Assembly: GCF_008831285.2 (NCBI RefSeq)
Contig: NC_045139.1
Span: 33,577,706 to 33,641,705, forward strand
Length of the DNA: 64,000 nucleotides
Reading direction: 5' to 3'
Source of the DNA: Nymphaea colorata
Taxonomy: Eukaryota > Streptophyta > Magnoliopsida > Nymphaeales > Nymphaeaceae
Shown: positions 49,301 through 60,985 of the stretch, in pieces
Numbering within the stretch: the stretch's first letter is position 1
How the letters are laid out: every line of letters begins with the position of its first letter
Notes under the pieces: generated by a model
Database searches by the model: none
The model's input: only the letters and a program-made list of their open reading frames with translations
What the model was told of the DNA's origin: nothing
Position numbers and translations under genes: made by a program

Positions 49301-51929
49301 AAAACCATTGAGAGGCGAGAATTTAACTGAACTGTACTCAAAGTCAAATAAGTTTTGCCAGTTACATTAACACAAGTTATACAAACTATCTCATACTTAT
49401 TCAAGAAACATGAGTCTTGAGGAAATTAAATATTACCCGTCTTTCTCTCTCCTTTGGTGGAAGCTGAGGTTCAGTTGGTGAGGCCATGGAAGGTGGAGGG
49501 GAAGGAGAAGAAGGCTTGTCTCTAACAACTGCTTCCACAGGTTTTGACTTTTCTACATTCTGCCCATCTGTAGAGGAGGATGGCAAACGAACCTCTTCAA
49601 TGGACTTCTCTTTACTTGTTGGAGTATCTGAATCAGCAGTACCAGATTTTGAAATAATAGCAACCTTGGTTCCTGGAACCACGGTATCTCCTTCCTTGGC
49701 TACAAACTGTGACAAGTTATGGGCATACATGGAAAAGAAACAATTGGTGACATGGCAGAGAAGTAAGAAATGCATTTTAAATTCTCCAAAAAAGAAAAAA
49801 TTACCCTCTGGATGATCCCAGCTTCAGGACTGGCAACATCAATGGTAACCTGGAAACAGGAACACTCTATATTTTAGAAGCAAAACTCATCCAGACATAG
49901 TTTAACCAAAAATTTATTGGGAAACTAAAAATACCTTGTCTGTTTCAATTTGTGCTATTGTTTCATCGACCTCAACCTTGTCACCAGGTTCTGTGGTCAG
50001 GTGTCAAAGTCTGACAGTCAGCAGACTACCAGGGTAACATGTGAAAGGTAACACATAAAATGCAACAAGTTACAAGACTAGCATACTTTTCAGAAATGTA
50101 GCAAGCGTTCCATCGGTGATAGATTCACCCATAAATGGGACAACCGCATCAACCAAGTCACCTTCATTTTAAACAGTTTGCAGATGTTTATCACATTAAA
50201 TGGTCACTACAATGAAATGCAAGGACAAAGCACAGAAAGTATGTGAACAATCTTGCACCTGTTTCTGAAGCAAATGGTCTCCTCCAAATAGTGCACGTAG
50301 AATTTCTTAAAGGAAAAATATCAAATTTTCTGTACGTATCATGCAAAAGTATAAAAGAAACATACTGAAGATTGACCCAAAAAAAAAAAAAAAATCCAAA
50401 TGACTAAGATGGAAACCACGAAAATTAATGCAATGAAAGAAGAAACTTCGCACTAACCTTGCATTATAACTACCAGCCTGAGTATCTGAAACACATCAGA
50501 ACGGGAAACAAAGAAAAACAGCTTCAATATATGATAGTAAAGACAATCTTGCCATCATGCAAACACAACTTTGTATTAATTACTTTACCTGATAAAACAT
50601 GGCAACTGAAATGCCTGACACAATCACGTCCTCTTACGAGAAGCAACTACCAAAAGTTTTCAAGGTTTCAAGATGGTGAAATGTGAGAATAACAGTATAT
50701 AAATAAAACATTAAAGATATTGGTTGCTTTGAACAAGGCTCTGACCAAAAGAAGCCAGCAGAAGCAAGAAGTGACTGGAAGTGCTTGAGATGTGATTGAG
50801 GTAGTTTTTCAGCAAGATCAACATCCAAGACCAATTTCCCAAATTTTCATCCAGAAAAGAAATGGACCACAAGAAAATGCTATGTTTTTATGAGTAGCAA
50901 CAAGAACTTTTTATTGCTCCAAGCCTCCAACAATATAATTATACAGTAGCCTTGCACGAACATCCCAAACCCAAGAAAAATTGTCAATAACTTGCAAATC
51001 GACCTAAAATTTTCCTGTTTTTACAATCTTGCAGTTAGGGTGAATTTGATGCGAGTTAACTTGAACCCGAGGTTCCTGATATGTGCCTCAGAATAGAAAG
51101 CTGGAGAACTCTGTGAACTGATGGCTTGAGGGGTGGGGTGCTGGTTCTTTGACAAGACATCGATGCGGAAACAGCATGTTACAACACAGGCCCAACACCA
51201 CATTTAAAAAACCAAACTAAAGCATGAAACAACTAGCAAGTTCATCATGTTAGACATGTTATTTTAATGCTTCAGTATATTGAGTTTGGATCTGATCCGA
51301 ACTCAGATCCAATCATGCTTTATAAAGGGCCCCTGGACTTTTGGTGCCTAAGGAGCTCATAAGCCTTACTAAGCCAGAGCACTGTCCGAGGAAAAGAGGC
51401 GTGTCAGAGACTTCGGTTCCCCCACTCTGTTCCAGAATATCCAGGTCAGTTAAGCTCTCTTTCTTACACAACAAACACCAGAAATGAGATTCTGTTACCA
51501 AAATTTGATTGACATCAAGTACTCTTCCTAAAGGACAATTGGGATCCAGGATCTATCCTATGATATGACTGAGTCTTGGCATATTGACATATTATTCTTC
51601 AATGTCCAATATCTTCATCCTTTTGCAGATACATTGCAGATCATGGTAACTATAACAGTTAACTAAATATTGATTGCCATCAATTAACATCATTGTGCTC
51701 TCTCTCTTACACTCACGTGAGTTTCTGCATCTACTGCATCTTACAGGTAATCAGGCGGCACTGCTAGGTGCTCCTACTGCCTTTTGCTAAACATGCTGAT
51801 AAGGATGAAGTGCTTTGATGTCATAAAAATATCTGAAGAACGAGAGAAAAGGAGCTGTACCTCAGCACCAGTACTCTCTTGTAGTGCAGGCCATTCAGCA
51901 ACAGTCCTATGCAAGTATTTCCCATGGAC
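46370..51929 (-). CDS. E2-OGDH: Dihydrolipoyllysine succinyltransferase, E2 of 2-oxoglutarate dehydrogenase
   Basis: Core subunit of the mitochondrial TCA-cycle 2-oxoglutarate dehydrogenase complex. It passes the succinyl group from its lipoyl arm to CoA. Exons, 5' to 3' on minus: 51929-51861 (tentative), 50477-50458, 50281-50259, 50161-50087, 49990-49935, 49849-49805, 49706-49437, 49298-49204, 48510-48420, 48327-48217, 46862-46668, 46561-46370 (TGA). Phase closes throughout. Lipoyl domain: [18 protein letters not shown], then [14 protein letters not shown] with the lipoyl Lys in ETDK. Next come a Ser/Pro-rich linker, [20 protein letters not shown] and the catalytic domain, ending in the HxxxDG motif ([11 protein letters not shown]). 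As in other plant E2o proteins, the linker has no obvious E3-binding domain. The mitochondrial presequence exon(s), about 50 residues, are not identified and should lie between 51.9 and 54.3 kb. Confidence 0.93.
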
Positions 51930-54245
51930 CTGGTAAAACAATCAATGATTAATCATACACATTATAGCTGCCATAATCACAAAACTACTTAAACACTCTT
52001 TAGTTTCTCAAAAATCATAAAGAAAATATAGGAAAAATTTTCATGCTAAAAAATGAGGAGATCATAAGAACATGAAAAAAAAAAAAAACTATTTGAAATA
52101 CTTAAAAAATAATAATATAAAGAATAAAAGGATATCCTTAAAATTCAAAATAATAATAATAATATAGTTATGGCAATAAGATACTTTTAGATAAAACATG
52201 TTTTGTAAAATCTGGAACTTTTTCTTTTCAAATAAGTCCTTCCCTTGAATTGGTGGCATGGAATTATATTTTCTTATATTGCTGATATCTTTCGCGAGAT
52301 CTTATGATATCAAACACTCGTTAAAAGAATGTGAAACATGGACCAAAAGACAACCTTAAGAAAAATATATTTTTCCTTCATCTAAAGAAAAGTGAAAGGC
52401 TAGGTTGGAAGCTATACCACGACAGAAACCACAGCAAAGGAAAGCGGGAGAGGAGGGGGGTGGGGAGATAATACCAAGGTAGAAATGGTAGAAAAGGATC
52501 CAGAACGGCCAACTTTTCGCACAAGATGCTCCAACATTTCTTCTTCTTTCTAGTCACTGTTTGACAAAACGAAAAGCAAGGAACCATGGTGGTGATCTTT
52601 ATTTGGACCTCGATGAAAAAGAAAATCAAGCAGGCAACAGAATAGCTGCCTCAACAGAATGCTATCTCTTGACTACCTGTATAGCAAATAAACGGACATG
52701 TCCAAGCTCGTGATTCACCGACATCATACAAGAACTTTTATGAAACGGCATATCTTAGTCACATAAATAATTTTTTTCTAAACTCTAACTCTGTCTTGAA
52801 GTCATATTAGCTTGGTTTCTCATAGTCAATTGGCATTTCATTTCATCTCACTCTCATTGCAAACACCCAAAATGACATATGTCTATTACTAAAAAATGAA
52901 ACATCAAAACCTAGTTAGATTTGGGCTCTGCAAAAAATTACACGACAAAGAAAAGAAGCATACAGCAGAACCAATCAATAAGGAGTAAAAAGATCAATAG
53001 AAGGAGAAGGAGAAGACGATCAAGGTTTTGTGAGTGACTTTATCCATCAGCAGTTTATCACCCCAAACAACTGGAACAAGTCCGAATAAGTAAACACTAA
53101 ATTTCTAGGCAATGAAAAGTAGAATCCATTTTGTATCCTGATAATCAAGATAACCATTATTCATGTGTCACCTTACTTTTAAACTAGCCGTAGGTACTAC
53201 TCCTTTACCTGGTCTTCCTGTGACAATTTTTTTTCTACTTGATCTAAGTTATGAATGTTTTCCACGATTTCACATATCACTTCCGAAACTCACTGCTTCT
53301 TACTTCGATTCCAAACCCCAAATGAACTTAAAGTGAGTGCTTCCCATTTTGGAAGGCTATACTGCTTCCTGTTCTCCAAATTCCGTTCCGGCTACTATGG
53401 TTTATCCACAATTTCAAGCCACCAGGGGTTCATGATTCGATCAGAAAAAAGAATTGAAGTCCGCCGGCTGCCGAGTGTTGCCGGATGGATTTTTTAGAAA
53501 TCCCTTGATAAAAGCAACCTTGACTATGGTTTTGCACCGCTGTTAGCACTTAGCAGCGGTTTCTGGGATTTTTAGCGTCAGGCAACACTCAGCAGCCGGC
53601 AGATTTCAATTTTCCCAATGAGAAAATATAAACACAAATTCAATTTAATAATAAATCGTATCGTCAATGACAGCTATAGCAATGGCAAAAACAATCTCCA
53701 AGAACATGCAATTCAATTCAAACTTCAAAAAAGAAAGCCAGCGATAGACACGTCCTAGGAAAAGAATAGCAGAACCACGGCATTAGATCTTTTGTCTGTG
53801 ATCTCAACTACAATCGGAGCACCAAAAACTCAATGTACTAATTAGTGAAGAAACCCAACTCCTCAAACACTGCTCAGCAGAATCCACCAATTCAGAGACA
53901 AAAAGGCTCAGTCATTAGCCTCTATATCTACAGATTCCTGTTTCTAAGAATTGCCAATGAGAAATGGAAATTAGGAAGCACACGACGCAAAAAAATGGAA
54001 AAAAATAACAATAACGTAATCGAATACGACAAAATATACTCGATAATTAAAACACTGCTATGGTGAACACCAAACTACTGTATATCTACGCTCCAGGCTT
54101 AAGTCACGAGAATCACAAACCCAACCATCAAATGGAACATAGACAAAAAAAACCAAACCAAACAAGAACTGGACGATGAAAAATTAGAAGGAAAAGGAAA
54201 ACATAAAAGCTCTTAGAAACTCCTCTTTTATGGTTTGCCTTTACC
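51930..54245 (-). other. 5' introns of the E2 gene, presequence exon not found
   Basis: No exon with a convincing Arg-rich mitochondrial presequence was found. AAG|GTAAAG near 54243 on the minus strand could be the donor of an untranslated first exon. The stretch holds AT-rich sequence and a fold-back element at 53452-53611. Confidence 0.45.
53452..53611. mobile_element. Fold-back MITE-like element in a 5' intron of the E2 gene
   Basis: Inverted arms at 53453-53486 and 53577-53610 match at about 29 of 34 bases (shared core GCCGGCTGCYGAGTGTTGCC). A second small hairpin lies inside (CCGCTGTTAGC against its near complement GCTTAGCAGCGG region, about 53538-53562). No coding sequence. The superfamily is not determined. 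Confidence 0.75.
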
Positions 54246-54330
54246 TTCACGGGGAGAGAGAGAGAGAGAGCACTGGTTCACCCTCCCCACTCTCCAATTA
54301 AAGTAGTTCTTTTCGTCCTTCCCAACGCTT
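54246..54330 (-). promoter_or_regulatory. Probable 5' untranslated first exon of the E2 gene
   Basis: On the minus strand a CT-rich leader (CTCTCTCTCTCTCTCCCC) is followed by GTGAAG|GTAAAGG, a good donor. The (GA)n run at 54251-54270 on plus is that leader. The promoter would lie at about 54330-54600. Inferred from composition and splice signal only. Confidence 0.4.
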
Positions 54331-55150
54331 TTTCCTGGGAAGGGTCTTGCTTTTTTCCTGTTCGTTTTTCCTTTTCCTTCTTAGGAAGGAGGATGGTGGT
54401 GGGCAGGCGGGGTGTTCAAGTAGAATTTTGATATTTGCAGGTCTACCAGGGAACTGCTCTTGTCAGGGCCCGCAAATTGGTATATTTTAGAGAGAGAGAG
54501 AGAGAGAGATTAGGAGGGCGTTGGCCTTGACAAGCCTGTGGCTTTGACCAACATGGGTAGATTGAAACGGGTACGGCTCCTGCTCCCTTCTTGTTCAACG
54601 CTAGCTCGAGAGAATGGGCCTCAACAAATTTCTCAAAATTAGTTACGAGAAATTTTAGATTTTCAATCGGACCTTTTCAAAGGGGACAAAAAATCTTGAA
54701 CATTCGAACGTTTATATAATTATATATAATAAAGACATTCCTCCTAGAGTTAGAGTAGATTAAATTAGAAGCTCCATTGCATAATTCAGATTTGGAGAGC
54801 GCGCATGCGAGAAGGAAGTTTGAGCTTCATGCAAATGGCTAAAATATTCGAAAACAAATATCTTTCTTATTGGTCCCAGTCTTAGTAGTTTTCTCTGGAA
54901 TTTGAGACTCATCCGAGGGAGAAAAAACTTTTTTCGACCACATCGAGGATAAGAGATCCTTTGTCTACTTTCTTCTCATCCAGCTCCTCGCGAATGGAAC
55001 GATAAATAAACAATTCCTTTGCTGGCTCCGATGAGCAGGTTCTTTTGGAAAACTCTATTTTTTTAGAAAACTCTATCTATTCTGGTGTGGATGGCAGGCA
55101 AACCTAAAAATGAACGAAATAGTAGAAAAATATGAGAAGTTCATGGTTCT
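54331..55150. other. Intergenic, left flank of plastid-like insert
   Basis: Contains a GA microsatellite at about 54490-54509. No gene recognised. The plastid-derived sequence may start before 55150, but I could not identify it. Confidence 0.45.
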
Positions 55151-55805
55151 TACATCACTGGCAATTTTATATACGGATACACCCCCATGAGCTTTGGCAA
55201 TGTTGTTGATTAATTCCATGGTGAGTACTGTTTTAAACCCATTCCGGGGAATCCCATATGACCAAATATGTCCGGCAAGTCGCACTATATGTCAACCCAA
55301 ACTAATGAACTTTTATGGATTGGAAAAATCTCTTCTCTCTCTTCTTTTCGATTATCATATCTCTTATACGGAATCAAAAGAAATGCGACGATTTCTTATT
55401 CCATTATATCATATATAGTGATAGTGTAGTGATATCGTGATAGTGTAGTGAGTGCAACAGGCTCTGGAAGGAATTCCGGGGGAACCTTATGAAAATTTAG
55501 AATTTCGACGCTCGGCAACAAGAACCATGCAGCGGAAATGATGCTTGCTTTATTTATTTAGATTAGATTTTTGTATATGCACATACTACTCCTCCACTCT
55601 TTCGCAATAGTTAAAAAGTATTTCTATAGTATATAAAAATAGATCTTTCATAACCCGAGTTCTTAGAAGTAAGAGATAAGAGGGACCTATAGAAAATGTG
55701 GTTACAAATAGATTAGAAATGACATCTCTTATGCCAATGATACATCTTCTTATATTGAATGACATAAATTCTGTTAAGCAATTAAAAATGAAATATGATG
55801 GCACG
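55150..55805. pseudogene. Plastid DNA insert with scrambled atpB, ndhH and ycf1 fragments
   Basis: Three short pieces match plastid genes. Minus strand, about 55238-55165: VLTMELINNIAKAHGGVSV, the P-loop-following segment of ATP synthase beta (atpB). Plus strand, about 55458-55545: QALEGIPGEPYENLEFRR, the C-terminal part of NADH dehydrogenase subunit H (ndhH), then a frameshift. Minus strand, about 55705-55640: TTFSIGPSYLLLLRTRVM, near the start of ycf1. In plastomes ndhH and ycf1 lie close together on one strand, while atpB is far away. Here ndhH and ycf1 are on opposite strands, so the insert is rearranged. Unassigned plastid-like sequence may continue to about 56100. None of it can function. 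Confidence 0.78.
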
Positions 55806-58800
55806 GTTACAGGAGTCTATCCATCGATTGAAGAAGAGGAGAAGAAGAATCTAACCAAGCTTTTTATGACAATTTAGATTCTCTTGTACAATGCAAACCA
55901 ATTCTTTTTACAGACGACTTATCCGAGCAATCGAACTTACCCTACAAACACACCATTCGACTCGAGTTCTTTTCCTTGTTCATACACAACAGAATACAGA
56001 TATCCAACCCATCAAACACCTCTTAGTCTTTACACTGCTTGCTTATTTTAAGCTTTAAAAGTAAAACGAGCGTAGCGTAAATTCAAAGGGGCCTTAAGAT
56101 GAAGATCCACCGACCAAATCCTTACGCTGTGATTTTGAAGACCAATAATTTTTCCTGTTTTATTGAATGTCCGGGCTTTTACTGAAACAGCATCCTTTCC
56201 AAGAAAAAAACAGACTCATTTGCTGCGTTATGTGAGGTTCCAATCTTGATTAATCTTATTTCGAATCCCTCTGTAGGTTAGGTGTAGGCACTGTGTGGGC
56301 AACTGCCATACATATTCATAAAACTTCTTATTTTCACATTGATCTTTGAGGAAAATATTTCCTCAGTTACTGATTGGTACTCCTTAAAAATTTTAAATTT
56401 TACAACTAGTGCAGCTTAGCGACAATTATCTGGTTCCACCTTTTGATCAGTAGAAGAAGCTGCAGCTTTATCAGCTACTATTTCGCTACGCTGCAATGAT
56501 CATCAAGGTTTACCAAAAAACTTAGATTTATTGCAAGTAGATCCGTCTTCCCCCAAGGTATCTGAATCCCATGTCATAATTGAATCTTCACCTGACAAGG
56601 CGTCCTGTAGCGAAAGACCATGAAACAGTGGCGGAGCCAAAAATTTGTGATTGAGGAGCACCACTATATATATAGTGGCTCAATTTTAAATACGTTAAAC
56701 AAAATTATATTGAAGGGGCACGAATAATATAATAAACTAAATCTTGTGGAAGCACCAAAAGTATATAAATAAGGTTACAAACTTACCTTATGTGGGTCTG
56801 TGTGCTTTGCCCGATCTGTTTCCACATAAACACTGAATATTTCAGTACCTCATTAGTTTTCTCAAGAAGAAGATTTTTATCAGAATCATAAGGGACCTGA
56901 ATTGACCTGCTAAGCAAATTAGTCTTTCTGAAAAACTGGATTTGAACTGAAACAACCAGATATACTGCGCAGATTCATCTGTCTGCAAATTCACTCAACT
57001 TGGAGGAGGTGTTCTTCAGGTTGGCGGCATGAATCATACTGTTGCGGGGGATTTTAATTGCTTACTTATCAGACACCAACTTGGACCAAATCCATCTGTT
57101 CATTGGAGTTGCAGGAAATTTGCAGATCACCAATGGCAGGAGATCGGTTCTCCTCCAGTAAAAGGACTGGACGTCGATAAGCTCCCCACCATTTCAGTAT
57201 CACTCTCGATCAGAATGGTATCAACCATGTAAGCAGCATTATGAACTCATTTGTACAAGTTCACAAGCCAAGCAAATTAAGGTAATTGGAAATTAAGGAC
57301 TCGTCTTTGTAGATTTGAACAAATAAAAGTGATGCTCAGAAAAATTCAGAGACATCTCTCTAGCCTCTTTGAGGTTTAGATAGCTCGGAGGGGTGTAACG
57401 TCCATGGTCGGATTAGCGGAGCCAGAATTTTTTTCTGGTGGGGAACATTCATTCAATACCTTTAATTTCTTTTGAGTACTTAGATGTATAACAATCAAAT
57501 ATGTCAAAACATTAACATACATATTAAACTAATTTTGTGAGCTACGCTACTGCGACGCGAAGTGTCGGTCATCAGTTTGATTCCGTGAGCGCTACTCTCT
57601 TAGGCTGCAAACAGCGATGCTTAGTTGATGTGGGATTTTGTTCTTATACTTCACTTGATCTAATACAAATTAACTTTTATATGTGATCTTACTCGCAAAA
57701 ACCTAGCCACTTTGTTTCCCTAATCTGATTAGAGGGCAGAAGAGAAAATGTAATTTATAATAAAATTACAATATAAATGGGGCAAATGAGGTGGAATGTA
57801 AACGGTACAAAAGAAATTAGTGTGGGTTAGAACATGGGATGGTTATAAAGATTGCCACGTGATGGGAATGAGAATAAAGTGAAAGAAGTGTGAATAAAGC
57901 TCGATTGAATCAAACAAGTTTATCATTGTTTCTTTGGGTGTGTGATTTGGATTAACGAGAGATTTAGGGGGCGATTGGTAAGAGGAACACCAACACAGTG
58001 TTTCATGATTTTGTTTCTTAAATTGGGACAATTTTATTGAATACTAAAATGTAATGTTTAGTGAATCTGCTTTAATTTTTAGGGTGTTGGACTTGATAAA
58101 CAATTGAAACACCCATTAATATAATAAAACATCTCTTGATTTACTAAAAAATTGTGGTGCTTTTTCACCGCAAAAAAAAAAAGGGCATATAATGGACCCT
58201 CTGGTTGCTATTAGGAAGATTTCCTAAATAATAGCAAAAGAAAAAGGAGTCAGCTCACACAAAACTCTCATAGCTACATGAAAATTGTAAACCAACATGA
58301 AAATTGCCTGAACAGGTTTTTGAGTTAATGATGATTAAATCTATCCACTAATTTATTTTATGTTAATTTAAAAATGTCAAAAGAAATGTGTCATTATACT
58401 TTGTTTTTGCGTTAAATGGAGCGCCAGTTTTTTTTGTAAAGAGTAATTTGCATGTTTCTCTTATATCAGTTGATCATTGCAGAAACTTAGATATGTTAAT
58501 GGCTTGACTTTTTACAATTATTATATAAGTTTTTAATTTACTATTGTCTTTTTCTAATCTTTATATTTCGTTTTGTTGACTTTTAGTTTTTCTTTAATAG
58601 GATACTTGTTTTTTTTTATCAGGTCGCAAGGAAAAGTCATGACAAAGAAAATGTCTTGCGACATTATTTTTATTATATAAAGAAAAAGTGAAAGCACGTT
58701 GCTGACTATTTAAAGTTTAAAAAAATTATGAACCTACATTTTTTTTGCTTTATTTTGAATCTTGTTTTATTTAATTATGTGTTTTGTTTTACCCTCTTTT

Positions 58801-60840
58801 TTTTTTGGGCTCAACTCAGGCACCAATATATCGTTAATTTGTCGTGACGAAGAGGGGGAGAGATTAAGCGATTTGTGTGCTTTTATATATATAATAAAAT
58901 AGCAAACCCAAATGTCTATTTAAAAGGTTTTTGTGTGTTTTGAGTCTTTTGACTAATATAGGCATCAGTTAATGGATTTAATAAATAAAAATATGTTAAA
59001 ATTGTCCATTTCATGCATAAATTCCTTCGTTAAGTGTACATATAAACGATAAAAAAATCAAGTTTCTTGTATAATATTTTCGAGCAAACGCGTGATTTAT
59101 AAGAAGAGATAATAAAGACATGCATGTGTTTAAGTCACAATGCAGGATCACTTATTGAGTATACTTTTTTGTTGGGCAAAACCCAATACAATAAGGGTGT
59201 TTGATTACTCTATAATTTAGACATGAGGTGATCTAAAATCTTAAAGATTTAAATAATAGGGTGTGTTCAGGCAACACTCTTTTTAAGTGTTGTTTTGGAA
59301 GCAAAAGCGTTGTTTTGCCTGACATTTGCCTTTAAAATAATGTTTTAAGACTTTATTAAGTGAAAGTCAAAACTGGATTTATGAAAATCCTAAATGAAGT
59401 GAATAATTTCGCGCCAAAACTACTTGAAAAAACCAAGTTGTCACAAATTCTAGCCTTGATAGAATGTCTCTTTGAGGGGTGTTGTGTTTGATTACCTTTT
59501 ATCTAAAATGTTTGTGATTTGATAATCATGGATTTAAGATTCCCACTTTTTCTCAACGCAGAAAAGCAAAATAAGGATTTCTTAGTGTGATCCTTATTTT
59601 GATGGGCCATAAATTTTATTTACTATAGATTTTTTGTCATATCAGTAAAAACACGCTACACGAGATCTATTTCAAACAGGAACGGAACCAGGATTTTCTT
59701 CAAGAGCGGAGTTAGGATTTTCTTCAAGAGCGGGCCGACAATTCGACTTCTGGATCTGGGTAGGGCCAAACTGAATTCTAATACAAAAAATATATTATAC
59801 AATTAAAAAATATTATTTTTTTTAATGTAAAAAAAAAAATTCATTGGCTGGGGTGGGGCCATGGCCTAGGCGGCCCCCCCTTCCCTTCCATGAATTTCAA
59901 ATATGAAGTATGAGACACTTTCTTTCAACCAAACACAAGTCTCGAATTTTATATTTTTTATTTCAACAAAGATTTAAAATCATTTCATTGAAGACGCAAA
60001 ATTACACCATGAATTTGCAAACCTTATATTTTGAAATTTAAGGCCGTTTTTTGTTCAATTTTCATGAGTGTTTTAGCAAGCTAACTCAGCTCTAAACCCA
60101 ATGGTCAAGAAGGAGGAGCTTTTGACAAACTCATCAATTTGATTATTGAGAAAATCTTAGATTCATGATTCCCAAATCCTCTGTTGATTAGAACTGTGGA
60201 TTTAACTTGAAACAAATTTTTAATCAACCTTATGATTAACTTTTCCCATTTCATATAACATTTAGTTAAGATTTTTGTTTGTTTAATATATCTCTAGTTT
60301 TATTTGTGTTATAATAGAATTATTTTACAATGCATTGAAAATGAATAAATAATTTTTTTTTTAATTTTACTGCCAAAAAAGTCGTGGCGAACCACTTGCA
60401 CGACAATTTTATGAGAAAAATTTTAAGAACAGAACGTTGACAAGCATTTAAGAACACAGAATAAGAAAATCCAGCGAAGTATTTAAAATTTAAACAAAAG
60501 TCATAAGTTTTCTAGGCCGTATTAGATCATTGAAACATACGAAACAAACGTTTGAATTTTCATATTTTGCATAAAATTATTTATTTAATTCTTGATAAGC
60601 TTTACACCCTTTTGGCAAAAGAAGTTGTACGACACCTTCCAATAAAAATTAGCAGCGGATTAATAAGCATTTAAAAACACAAAAAAGTTAAAAATTAAAG
60701 TAAAATATTTAAAATCTGAAAACTAATCAAAAGTTACAACTTATCTGGTTCGTATTAGATTGCAATATATCATATAATAAATACTATTCATTTAGCTTTG
60801 GGCAAACTTACTAAATTCGAATCTTATTTTATTCCAATCA
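55806..60840. other. AT-rich intergenic region with transposon scraps
   Basis: Holds a diverged copy (about 56276-56450) of the repeat at 18800-18990. GCGGAGCCA-type repeat motifs lie at about 56630-56760 and 57415-57530. A related GGGGCCATGGCCTAGG fragment lies at about 59690-59880, with a short direct duplication (AGGATTTTCTTCAAGAGCGG at 59691 and 59711). No gene recognised; the plus-strand frame at 57029-57232 has no signature. Confidence 0.5.
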
Positions 60841-60942
60841 AAATCTTCCGTTCTGTGGCACCCATGTAAACGCGACATTTTCATGGGCAGTTATCATACG
60901 CTGTTCTGAGGAGAGCCTTTGCAGAGTTGCTGTGACTGTGGC

Positions 60943-60985
60943 GAGAGAGAGAGAGACAGAGAGAGAGAGGCGGTGGCGAGAGAGA
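60943..60985 (+). repeat. GA-rich leader of the SKIP16-type gene
   Basis: GAGA runs interrupted by CAGA and GGCGGTGGCG directly precede the ATG at 60986. This is a common composition for plant 5' untranslated regions. Confidence 0.7.

Noticed and set aside
49486-49815. Plus-strand frame of 109 codons
   Set aside because: It is the antisense of the E2 linker exon 49437-49706.
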